A program made the position numbers and the translations under genes. Of a stretch of 8,512 bases of DNA, positions 1 to 6,370 are shown in pieces. A model generated the notes under the pieces. It was not told where the DNA came from and did not search any database. It was given only the letters and a program-made list of their open reading frames with translations. Each line of letters begins with the position of its first letter. Position 1 is the stretch's first letter. The DNA comes from Methanobacteriota archaeon (GTDB lineage: Archaea; Thermoplasmatota; Thermoplasmata; RBG-16-68-12). The DNA lies in NCBI GenBank assembly GCA_005878995.1, contig VBME01000114.1:1-8512 (forward strand), in the 5' to 3' direction.

Positions 1-98
1 AACGCGCCCCATTGGACCCGGTAACGCCGGACCGCGAAGAGGAGGAACCAACCGAGGACGATTCCCATGAGGACGAGGCCGACTTGGTTGATGTCCAT
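1..98 (-). CDS. N-terminal fragment of a small membrane protein (gene runs off the window)
   Basis: An ATG at 98-96 opens a frame that stays open to the window edge, giving 32 codons starting MDINQVGLVLMGIVLGWFLL. Residues 6-23 are strongly hydrophobic and are followed by a basic stretch (RRYR), which fits an uncleaved N-terminal membrane anchor with the rest in the cytoplasm. A GGGAGGG ribosome binding site at 111-105 lies six nt before the ATG, and a TATA-like CTTTAT lies about 46 nt upstream, so the start is well supported despite the short length. The product cannot be named because most of the gene is missing. It is divergent from the zinc-ribbon membrane gene at 247. Confidence 0.6.
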   Translation of the reverse strand, partial: MDINQVGLVLMGIVLGWFLLFAVRRYRVQWGA

Positions 99-138
99 CG
101 GGTTCCCTCCCAGAGGGGGACCGAATTCCGGGGATTGA

Positions 139-150
139 CGATAAAGGAAA
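139..150 (-). promoter_or_regulatory. TATA-like promoter element for the gene at 98-1
   Basis: Read on the minus strand the site is TTTCCTTTATCG, a purine/pyrimidine context with a TTTAT core centred near 144. A start of transcription about 25 nt downstream (near 119) would leave a roughly 20-nt leader containing the GGGAGGG ribosome binding site. It sits inside the 148-nt divergent gap 99-246. On the plus strand the same gap holds only a weak A/T run (CCAAATAACG, 167-176) that might serve the zinc-ribbon gene. Core-promoter matches in archaea are degenerate, so this is a moderate call. Confidence 0.4.
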
Positions 151-234
151 CGGCGCGGTTCTCACACCAAATAACGAGGCGCATCGGCATCCCGCCGGAA
201 GCCTCAACTACCTCGCCGCTCGATGACCCGAACG

Positions 235-241
235 AGGAGGG
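235..241 (+). promoter_or_regulatory. Ribosome binding site that sets the GTG start at 247
   Basis: AGGAGGG ends five nt before GTG at 247-249. An in-frame ATG exists at 223, but this Shine-Dalgarno run lies downstream of it and would then sit inside the gene. It argues for the GTG start, eight codons later, which also places the zinc ribbon directly at the protein N-terminus. Confidence 0.65.
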
Positions 242-246
242 CCACT

Positions 247-1404
247 GTGTCCGCATCGAACCCCTGCCCCGCCTGCGGGTTTGCCAACGCCCCGACGAAC
301 ACGTTCTGCGTGAACTGCGGGACGCGTTTGACCCTCGCGGCCGCGCCTCCCGCGGCTCCCCCGCCGGGCTACCCGGCCGCCGCGCCGATGCCGTATCCCG
401 GCTATCCGCCCGCGTACCCCTACCCATACCCGTACGCTCCCACGCCGTTGCCGCGTCGGGCGACGGTGGGCAACATCCTCGGAAGCATGTTCGATGTGTG
501 GTCCAAGAATTTCCTGAACTTCTTCGTCGTGTTCCTGGTGCTGTCCCTCGTCATCGGCACGATCAGAGCCCTCTTGTCGTACGCGGTCTTCGGGACGTTC
601 GAGCCCGGAAGCGGGATCGTGCCCGGGTCTCCACCCGCCGGGGCCCCGAACGTCGATGTCGTCACCTCGCTGCTCTACGCAATCGCCGTGGTCGTCATCG
701 GCGCGATCATCAGTAGCATCGTCGTTCCCGGGATGACGGAGTACGCCGTTCGAAGACACCGTGGCGAGTCGATGACGCTGCAGCAAGCGCTCCGCCGCGG
801 CCTCGACAAGTTTCTCAGCATCCTGGGGGCGAACATCCTGCTGACCCTCATCATTTTCGGGCTGGTCCTCACCCCGCTCCTCCTCATCCTTCCCGCGGCG
901 GCCGCCGAAGCGTCCGGAAACCCTTCGGGGGCGCTCGCCTTGATCTGCGGTCTGTTAATCGGCCTGATCGTCGGCGGATTCGTGGCGATCTTCGTGTACA
1001 TCGCGTGCAGCCTCTACCCGCCCGCAATCATGATGGAGAACGAGAGCGCCATCGGCGGCCTATCCCGGAGCTGGGCGATCACGAAGGGCTATCGCTTGTC
1101 GCTGTTCGGAGCGATCCTCATCGCAATCATCTTGGCCGCGATCATCAGCGCGGCGATCTCGTTCCCGGCGTCCGTGATCGACCAACCCGCCGTGAGCATC
1201 GTGGCCGCTGCGATCGCCAATGGAATCGTCGGGGCGTGGCTCGTGATTGTCGCCGCGGTGGCCTACGACCTGATCGTTCGTCAGCCGACGTCGCTCTTCG
1301 GTGCACCGCCTCCCTATACACCCGGGCTTGGCTACGGCCCGACGCCGGGATTCGCCCCCGCTCCCCCGACGCAGCCCCAAGCGCCTCCGCCCGGGGGCCC
1401 ATGA
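247..1404 (+). CDS. Zinc-ribbon multi-pass membrane protein with Pro/Tyr-rich linker
   Basis: The 385-residue product starts at a GTG with a strong ribosome binding site. A four-cysteine zinc ribbon lies at the extreme N-terminus (C7-x2-C10 and C21-x2-C24). It is followed by a Pro/Ala/Tyr/Gly-rich flexible linker (about 35-75), then an integral membrane region with about six hydrophobic segments near 89-116, 138-162, 192-220, 229-256, 286-308 and 316-342, and a Pro/Gly-rich tail (343-385). The segment 'RSWAITKGYRLSLFG' between segments four and five, preceded by acidic residues, resembles the repeated amphipathic motif of GlpQ-type (glycerophosphodiester phosphodiesterase) membrane domains and similar DUF families; that is resemblance by eye. 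Such ribbon-linker-membrane proteins are common in Thermoplasmata-like genomes, with unknown roles. The ribbon should be cytoplasmic and may bind protein or nucleic acid. The tRNA thiolase gene follows after 32 nt, so co-transcription is possible. Confidence 0.85.
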   Translation: MSASNPCPACGFANAPTNTFCVNCGTRLTLAAAPPAAPPPGYPAAAPMPYPGYPPAYPYPYPYAPTPLPRRATVGNILGSMFDVWSKNFLNFFVVFLVLSLVIGTIRALLSYAVFGTFEPGSGIVPGSPPAGAPNVDVVTSLLYAIAVVVIGAIISSIVVPGMTEYAVRRHRGESMTLQQALRRGLDKFLSILGANILLTLIIFGLVLTPLLLILPAAAAEASGNPSGALALICGLLIGLIVGGFVAIFVYIACSLYPPAIMMENESAIGGLSRSWAITKGYRLSLFGAILIAIILAAIISAAISFPASVIDQPAVSIVAAAIANGIVGAWLVIVAAVAYDLIVRQPTSLFGAPPPYTPGLGYGPTPGFAPAPPTQPQAPPPGGP

Positions 1405-1436
1405 GGTCTTAAGGTCCCGCGACGTTTCGCGCGGAC

Positions 1437-2381
1437 GTGACCTGCGACCGGTGCGGCGCTCCCGCGGTCGAATGGATTCGATACAGCGGAGACCATCTCT
1501 GCCGGGAGCACTTTCTCGATTTCGTCGAGCGGCGCGTGAAGCGCGAAGTCCGATCCCAAGTCGACCTGCGGAGTGGAGAACGCGTCGCAATCGGGATGAG
1601 CGGCGGAAAGGACTCGAGCACCACGGCCGCCCTCCTCGCGAGGTTTTTCGAGAACCGCCGCGACGTCGAGCTGATCGGCATCACGATTGACGAAGGCATC
1701 GCATCGTACCGGCCCCTGGGGATCGAGTACGCGCGCCGGCTTTGCGCGAAGCTCGGGATCGAGCATCGGGTCCTCGCTTACGAGCAGACCGTCGGGCACA
1801 CGATGGACGAGGTCGTGTCCCTGGACGGCGAAGCGATCCCGTGCAGCTACTGTGGCCCGTTCCGGCGGCACGCGTTGAACCGCGCCGCGCGCGACGTCGA
1901 GGCGGACTATGTCGCCACGGGACTCAACCTGGACGACACGGCCCAGTCGATCCTCATGAACGTCGCCCGGGGAGACATCGAGAAGCTCGCTCGGCTCGGG
2001 CCCCACGAGACCCGCCAGCCCGGTCTCGTGCCGCGCATCCAGCCGCTCCGGATGATCCCGGAGAAGGAAGTCTACTTGTACGCCGTCCTACGCGGCATCG
2101 AGTTCCACGACGCCACGTGTCCTTACGCGGAGCGGGCGCAGCGGGGCCGATTCCGCGAGATCCTGCATCGCCTCGAGGAGGAAAGCCCGGGGACGCGACA
2201 TGCGATCGTGAGCGGGTACGACCAGATGCGCCCCCTTCTCCAGGCGAGATATCCGCCGGCGCCTCTCAACGCCTGCGCGCGATGCGGAGAGCCCACTGTG
2301 AACGAGGTGTGCAAAGCGTGTGAGCTCCGCGATCGGATCACTCGCCTCGAAACGGCCCGGGCACTTGAGTCGACGATCTGA
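1437..2381 (+). CDS. tRNA 2-thiolation enzyme, TtuA/Ncs6 (NcsA) family PP-loop protein
   Basis: A 314-residue cytoplasmic enzyme. It has an N-terminal zinc finger (C3, C6, C22, H25), a PP-loop SGGKDS at 55-60 that binds ATP to adenylate a tRNA uridine, and cysteines C136 and C139 (PCSYCG) with C228 (TCPYAE) in the positions that hold the iron-sulfur cluster of TtuA-like thiolases. The 'TGxNLDDTAQ' motif is at 161-170 and a C-terminal zinc finger at C280, C283, C292 and C295. Length and architecture match the family. Whether it thiolates U34 of wobble tRNAs (Ncs6/NcsA) or m5U54 (TtuA) cannot be decided from sequence, since both share this layout; sulfur normally comes from a ubiquitin-like carrier encoded elsewhere. 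GTG at 1437 is the earliest possible start because a stop lies in frame 24 nt upstream; no good ribosome binding site is seen, so reinitiation or a leaderless transcript is possible. Oddity: L163 replaces the histidine usual in the 'ATGHNLDD' motif. Confidence 0.92.
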   Translation: MTCDRCGAPAVEWIRYSGDHLCREHFLDFVERRVKREVRSQVDLRSGERVAIGMSGGKDSSTTAALLARFFENRRDVELIGITIDEGIASYRPLGIEYARRLCAKLGIEHRVLAYEQTVGHTMDEVVSLDGEAIPCSYCGPFRRHALNRAARDVEADYVATGLNLDDTAQSILMNVARGDIEKLARLGPHETRQPGLVPRIQPLRMIPEKEVYLYAVLRGIEFHDATCPYAERAQRGRFREILHRLEEESPGTRHAIVSGYDQMRPLLQARYPPAPLNACARCGEPTVNEVCKACELRDRITRLETARALESTI

Positions 2382-2387
2382 CCGACG

Positions 2388-3680
2388 TCAGCGACCGATC
2401 GTTGCGGCCCGCGGCCGTCCGACGGAGATGATCCGGACGGGAGTCTTGAGTTGCGCCTCGATGAATCCAAGATACTTCCGCACGGCCTCGGGGAGCGCTC
2501 GCTTCCCCTTCTTCGCGGTGGCGATCCAGTCGGACTCGGTGAGATCCGCCCAGCCCTTGAATTCGCGGTAGACCGGTTGGCATGCGGACAGCACGCGCAT
2601 GCTCGCGGGGAATTCTCGGATGGACTCCCCGTTGCGGCGATAGCTCACGCACACCGGGATCCGGTCGAGCCCGCCGAGCACATCGAGCTTCGTCACGGCG
2701 AGACTCGTGAGCCCGTTGACGCGCACCGCCATCCGGAGCATGACGAGGTCGAGCCAGCCGACCCTCCGCGGGCGCCTCGTCGTCGTGCCGTATTCGCCTC
2801 CCCCTCGCTCGCGCAGGTAGTCGGCGGTGGCCCCCTCCACCTCGGTGGGGAACGGTCCGGTCCCGACTCGCGAGGTGAAGGCCTTCGCGACGCCGACGAT
2901 GTCCGTCAAGAATTGCGGTCCCACACCCGCGCCGACGGAGGCCGCCCCGGCGACGCAGTCGCTCGACGTGCCGAACGGATAGATCCCGTGGTCGATGCAG
3001 AGGAGCGTGCCTTGGGCGCCCTCGAACAGGAGTCGTTTCCGCCGGCGGATCGCGCCGTCGAGCCATACGGAGGTGTCCGCGACGAACGGCGCGAGACGCG
3101 CCCCATACTCGGCCTGCTCCTTGTAGAGTGCCTCTGCATCGAGGGCGTCGGCCCCGCCGTAGGCCTCGATGAGCCGCTGTTTGATCGGCACGATCGTCTC
3201 GAGCTTCTCCCGAAGCGCGACGGGGTCCACGAGATCGCACATCCGGATTCCGAACCGGCCCACTTTGTCTTCGAACGATGGACCGATCCCGCGAAGCGTC
3301 GTGCCGGCGCCCAGGTTCCCTTTCAGTCTCTCTTCGAGTCCGTCGATGACCTTGTGGTAGGGCATGACCACGTGGGCCCGGTCGCTGATGCGCAAGTTCT
3401 GCACGGAATGGCCGTGGGCGCGCGTCTCGTCGATCTCTTTCAGGAGCTGCGCCGGATCGATGACCACGCCGTTTCCGATGACATTCATCGCGCGCTTGCG
3501 CAGCACGCCCGAAGGCAGCAGATGAAACGCGTACAGTTGCTCGCCCACTTGGACGGTGTGGCCCGCGTTCGCGCCGCCCTGAAATCGCACGACGACGTCG
3601 GCGCGATCGGCGAGGAAATCGACGATTTTCCCCTTGCCTTCGTCCCCGAGCTGGGCACCGACAACGACCGTCGCGGGCAT
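2388..3680 (-). CDS. purA: Adenylosuccinate synthetase (PurA)
   Basis: The 430-residue enzyme joins IMP and aspartate with GTP hydrolysis to make adenylosuccinate, the first committed step from IMP to AMP. Family hallmarks are present: the GDEGKGK loop at 12-18 with the catalytic-base position D13, NAGHT with H41, 'GNGVVIDP', 'GAGTTLRGIGPSFEDK', 'EGAQGTLLCIDHGIYPFGTSS', and the C-terminal 'ITKLDVL'-like segment (AVTKLDVL) that reads guanine. The length equals the bacterial-type long form (about 430) rather than the shortened enzymes of about 340 residues found in several methanogens and Thermococcales. The start ATG has a TATA-like box about 31 nt upstream, so the transcript would have a very short leader or none. 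The gene is convergent with the thiolase, with a 6-nt gap and no obvious terminator. Oddity: the near-invariant 'TTGRxRR' loop reads TTRRPRR, with R302 (codon AGG) in place of glycine. Confidence 0.96.
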   Translation of the reverse strand: MPATVVVGAQLGDEGKGKIVDFLADRADVVVRFQGGANAGHTVQVGEQLYAFHLLPSGVLRKRAMNVIGNGVVIDPAQLLKEIDETRAHGHSVQNLRISDRAHVVMPYHKVIDGLEERLKGNLGAGTTLRGIGPSFEDKVGRFGIRMCDLVDPVALREKLETIVPIKQRLIEAYGGADALDAEALYKEQAEYGARLAPFVADTSVWLDGAIRRRKRLLFEGAQGTLLCIDHGIYPFGTSSDCVAGAASVGAGVGPQFLTDIVGVAKAFTSRVGTGPFPTEVEGATADYLRERGGGEYGTTTRRPRRVGWLDLVMLRMAVRVNGLTSLAVTKLDVLGGLDRIPVCVSYRRNGESIREFPASMRVLSACQPVYREFKGWADLTESDWIATAKKGKRALPEAVRKYLGFIEAQLKTPVRIISVGRPRAATIGR

Positions 3681-3707
3681 CCGAATCGCCGCAGGAACAT
3701 CGCCTCG

Positions 3708-3717
3708 GGTTTAATGG
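3708..3717 (-). promoter_or_regulatory. TATA-like element for purA
   Basis: On the minus strand the site reads CCATTAAACC, centred about 31 nt before the purA ATG. With the usual spacing of about 25 nt the transcript would begin around 3685, giving an almost leaderless mRNA, consistent with the lack of a convincing ribosome binding site before the ATG. It is one of two divergent promoters in the 192-nt purA/KaiC gap (3681-3872). Confidence 0.4.
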
Positions 3718-3805
3718 TTCTGTACCGGCGCCACGATGGACACTCCCGATGGCGTTTCCCGTCCGCGGGACGGCGAGCCAGTAGGGCGGCGGTAGACCTC
3801 GCGCG

Positions 3806-3818
3806 ATAACGTTTTATT
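3806..3818 (+). promoter_or_regulatory. TATA-like promoter of the KaiC-like/DUF835 operon
   Basis: GATAACGTTTTAT contains a T-rich TATA-like core (TTTTATT, 3812-3818) preceded by a purine-bearing stretch in the BRE position, in an otherwise very GC-rich region. Transcription about 25 nt downstream (near 3840) would give a roughly 30-nt leader that carries the ribosome binding site at 3856-3865. Confidence 0.5.
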
Positions 3819-3855
3819 CGCTCGCGGCCTTTCTGGCCAGCCGCTGCTCCGGGTC

Positions 3856-3865
3856 GGGAGGGGGG
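3856..3865 (+). promoter_or_regulatory. Strong ribosome binding site pointing to a CTG start
   Basis: GGGAGGGGGG lies seven nt before CTG at 3873-3875. No ATG, GTG or TTG occurs in frame between this site and codon 3906. This is the only strong Shine-Dalgarno match upstream of the KaiC-like gene, and it is too far from GTG 3906 (40 nt) to serve it. Confidence 0.55.
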
Positions 3866-3872
3866 TTCCGCG

Positions 3873-4589
3873 CTGTCGCAGGCCACGGACAAGATTCCCA
3901 CGTACGTGATCGGCCTGGACGACCGTCTCAGCGGCGGCATCCCGCGCGGACACATCGTGCTCGTCGCGGGACCTCCGGGATCCCTGAAGTCGTCGTTCGT
4001 GTATCGCATCCTGTTCTACGAGGCGAAGGAACACGGAGCCTCCGGGCTGTACCTCTCGATGGAGCAGAGCCGCGCATCCCTCGTCGCCCAGATGACGTCC
4101 CTCGGGATGGATCCGGGCTACGCGAAAGGCGTGCACGTCATTGACGTTCGGGCGCTCCGCCGCGAGATCGAGGAAGTCCGCGAGCAGCCGCGATGGCTCC
4201 TCGGCCTCCGCCGCCAGCTCGCGCGGTACAAGGAGGAGATGGGGTGCGACCTGATCGCCCTCGACAGCCTCGATGCCCTCTATGCGCTCGCTCCGTTTGA
4301 GAGCCCGCGGAACGAGATCTTCCAGTTCTTCGAGGAACTACGGGACCTGAACGCGACGACTTTCCTCGTCTCGGAGATGCCGCGGGACGCGACGGCGTTC
4401 GCGCACTTCGGCGTGGAGGAGTTCCTCGCGGACACGATCATCCACCTGCGCATGCGCGAGGTCGATGTGGGGATGAGCACGTCCGTCCGACGGTACATCG
4501 GCGTCGTGAAGATGCGCGGGGTCGAGCATGACCTCGACTACTATCCGCTCCTGGTGGAGCGCGGCACCTTCGAGATCGTGTCGGAATGA
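3873..4589 (+). CDS. KaiC/RadA-like single-domain ATPase, partner of the DUF835 protein
   Basis: A 238-residue soluble RecA-superfamily ATPase if read from CTG 3873; GTG 3906 would give 227 residues. The CTG start is preferred because a strong ribosome binding site precedes it and because the extra residues (MSQATDKIPTY) supply the 'IPTGIPGLDxLLGGGIP' lead-in of KaiC-like proteins, which would otherwise be truncated. Walker A is GPPGSLKSS (33-41, K39 retained, variant 'LKSS' instead of 'GKTT'). The residue pair that is usually Glu-Glu in KaiC is E64-Q65 in 'LYLSMEQS'. Walker B is 'LIALDSLDALYAL' with D131. There is one KaiC domain only, unlike cyanobacterial KaiC with two. Members in archaea are thought to act in signalling, but no function is established for this one. 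The stop overlaps the next start (ATGA, 4586-4589), so translation is coupled to the membrane DUF835 protein and a physical complex is likely. Confidence 0.9.
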   Translation: MSQATDKIPTYVIGLDDRLSGGIPRGHIVLVAGPPGSLKSSFVYRILFYEAKEHGASGLYLSMEQSRASLVAQMTSLGMDPGYAKGVHVIDVRALRREIEEVREQPRWLLGLRRQLARYKEEMGCDLIALDSLDALYALAPFESPRNEIFQFFEELRDLNATTFLVSEMPRDATAFAHFGVEEFLADTIIHLRMREVDVGMSTSVRRYIGVVKMRGVEHDLDYYPLLVERGTFEIVSE

Positions 4590-6370
4590 GCGATGGCGTC
4601 ACGGGTGAGTTCGTCTTCTCCTTGGGCGCGGTCTTGCCGTTCGTGGCGCTCGCCGTGAGCGCATTCCTCGGCGCCTACGTCTTCGGCTTGAACCCACGAG
4701 GCCCCGCGAACCGCTCCGTGCTGCTCGTGATGCTCGCGTTCGTCATGTGGGATGCCGGAGAAGCGATCCAGCGGTCGTTCGCGCTGGGCACGTCGACGGA
4801 GACCCTCTTTTTCTGGGCCCGCTTCACCTGGGTCGCGATCGTCCTCGTGCCCGCGACGCTCTATCAGCTCGCGATCACCTATCCCGCCGGGAGCGGGAGG
4901 TTCCGTCGACCGTGGCTCCTCGCGGCGATCTACGCGCCCTTCGTCGGTTGGGCGTACCTAGTCGCCGGGACGACTTGGATCATCGACGGGATCTCCACCA
5001 ACGCCTTCGGGCCGAGCGCCCACGTCTCGCCCGCCTTCGGCTACTTCGCCATCGTGTTCAGCGCGTGGATGTTCTCCGCGGTCGCCCTCTTCGTGCGTTC
5101 GTACTGGCAGGTGCGCAAGACGCCGAGCCGCCGGATGCTCGGGATTGTCCTCGGGGGCCTCTTGCTGGGGACCCTGCCCGCGACGGTCACCGAAGTCGCT
5201 TGGCCTTTCCTGACCGGGAGCGGGACGCGACTGGGCCTCGGCTCGCTGTACACGCTCGTCTGGTCGATCTTCATCGCGTACGCGGTCGTCCGGTACCGGT
5301 ACCTCGTCATCGAGCCCGTGATCGAGACGCGCGCGATGCGCGCCCCGCGGCACCGTCTCGAGAGCGGCTTGAACTACCTCGTCCTCGAGAACGGTCGCGG
5401 CGCCGCGATGGGGGCCTTCCGCGAAATCGTCTCGAAGACACCGGGCTTGTGTGTCACGGGTCTCGCGCCGTCCCATGTTGCGGCCCGCTTCGGACTCGAG
5501 CGGACGCCGATTCTATGGATCACGACCGCGACGAGCGAGGGGCGCACCGTGCGGCCGAACGCGCTCGACTTCGAGCTCGTCCACACGGTCGTAAAGTTCC
5601 TCCGCGAGAATCCGGGGACGGCGGTCCTCCTCGACGACCTCGACTACCTCGCGACCGTGGCGGGCTTCGACGCGGTTGCTCGATTCCTCAAACGCGTCCT
5701 GAACCAGGCGAGCGCCTCGCGGGGCACGGTGATCGTCGCGGCGGGCCACGGGACCTTCTCCACCGAACAGCTCGCCGTCCTCCGCGGCTCCGTGGACCGA
5801 GTCCTCGACATCCAGGAGGCGCCCAGCCCCGCGGCGACGGGCGCCGCCGATCACGTCCTCATGACGATCACGGCGCAGGACGCCCCGGTGGCCTTGCCGC
5901 TCGTTGGCGCGCGTCGCGGGATCCTGCTGACGACGGAGCACCCGTCGAAAGCGCGTCTCCGCTACGGAGATCGGTTCGATGTCGTCTGGGTCACGGACCG
6001 TCCGGAAGCGGGCCTCGCTTGCGTCCGGCCCAAGGCCCTCGATGCGGAGGGACGACGGGCGATTGCGAACTACGCATCGTCGCATGGGCACGCGGACATC
6101 GTCCTCGTCGGCCTCGAGCAACTCGCCCTGTACGTCGACACGCGCGCGTGGCTTCCGTTCATCAAGGATTCGTTGGACATCGCGGGCCTGCACGAATGTC
6201 GGTTCTTCCTGACCGCCGCGCCGGAGGCGATTCGACCGCGCGAGTTCGCGATGCTTTCCCGCCGGTTCGACACGCCGCTAAGCGCCGCGGCGCTCAAGAG
6301 CTCTCTTCCTTCAGAGCCGACCACAACCGCTGCTGAAAGTCGAATTCCGTATCGAGGACCCTCTGCATGA
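4586..6370 (+). CDS. Seven-transmembrane sensor-like protein with tandem DUF835 domains
   Basis: A 594-residue membrane protein. Residues 1-240 hold about seven hydrophobic segments (near 8-34, 42-62, 72-97, 108-128, 146-170, 183-206 and 213-236) with a layout like the 7TM input domain found on some histidine kinases. A cytoplasmic region follows with a DUF835 domain from about H256 to E410 ('NYLVLENG', 'ILWITTATSEG', 'VLLDDLDYLA', 'FLKRVLNQ'). A second, more diverged copy lies at about 440-565 ('VVWVTDRPEAG', 'IVLVGLEQLALY', 'FIKDSLDI'), offset by 158 residues. No kinase core, HAMP or receiver domain is present, so it is not a histidine kinase. DUF835 has no known catalytic activity; the likely role is to pass a membrane signal to the co-translated KaiC-like ATPase. 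The 3' 77 nt lie antisense to the ribbon-helix-helix gene. The start is fixed by the ATGA overlap. Confidence 0.87.
   Translation: MSDGVTGEFVFSLGAVLPFVALAVSAFLGAYVFGLNPRGPANRSVLLVMLAFVMWDAGEAIQRSFALGTSTETLFFWARFTWVAIVLVPATLYQLAITYPAGSGRFRRPWLLAAIYAPFVGWAYLVAGTTWIIDGISTNAFGPSAHVSPAFGYFAIVFSAWMFSAVALFVRSYWQVRKTPSRRMLGIVLGGLLLGTLPATVTEVAWPFLTGSGTRLGLGSLYTLVWSIFIAYAVVRYRYLVIEPVIETRAMRAPRHRLESGLNYLVLENGRGAAMGAFREIVSKTPGLCVTGLAPSHVAARFGLERTPILWITTATSEGRTVRPNALDFELVHTVVKFLRENPGTAVLLDDLDYLATVAGFDAVARFLKRVLNQASASRGTVIVAAGHGTFSTEQLAVLRGSVDRVLDIQEAPSPAATGAADHVLMTITAQDAPVALPLVGARRGILLTTEHPSKARLRYGDRFDVVWVTDRPEAGLACVRPKALDAEGRRAIANYASSHGHADIVLVGLEQLALYVDTRAWLPFIKDSLDIAGLHECRFFLTAAPEAIRPREFAMLSRRFDTPLSAAALKSSLPSEPTTTAAESRIPYRGPSA
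5444..6271 (+). repeat. Protein-level tandem duplication (two DUF835 copies)
   Basis: Residues 287-404 and 445-562 of the membrane protein align nearly end to end. GLCVTGLAPSHVAARFGL matches GILLTTEHPSKARLRYGD, WITTATSEG matches WVTDRPEAG, VRPNALDFE matches VRPKALDAE, LLDDLDYLA matches LVGLEQLAL, FLKRVL matches FIKDSL, and the LAVLRGSVD and FAMLSRRFD ends coincide. The offset is 158 residues at both ends with a one-residue indel before the tryptophan. DNA identity is low, so the duplication is old. Confidence 0.75.

Noticed and set aside
223..246. ATG start at 223 for the zinc-ribbon membrane protein
   Set aside because: The strong AGGAGGG site lies after this ATG and is correctly spaced for GTG 247; the added residues (MTRTRRAT) look like translated leader.
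2379..2390. Terminator between the convergent thiolase and purA genes
   Set aside because: Only 6 nt separate the stops, and there is no T-run or stable hairpin on either strand.
2451..3809. Long open frame on the plus strand opposite purA (about 450 codons)
   Set aside because: It is the antisense of a well-supported purA gene. The translation is rich in Arg, Asp, His and Pro with no family motif, as expected for a shadow frame in GC-rich DNA.
4747..6336. Long open frame inside the DUF835 gene in another plus frame (over 500 codons)
   Set aside because: The product is Arg/Pro/Asp low-complexity with no hydrophobic segments, and it is fully contained in a gene with clear domains.
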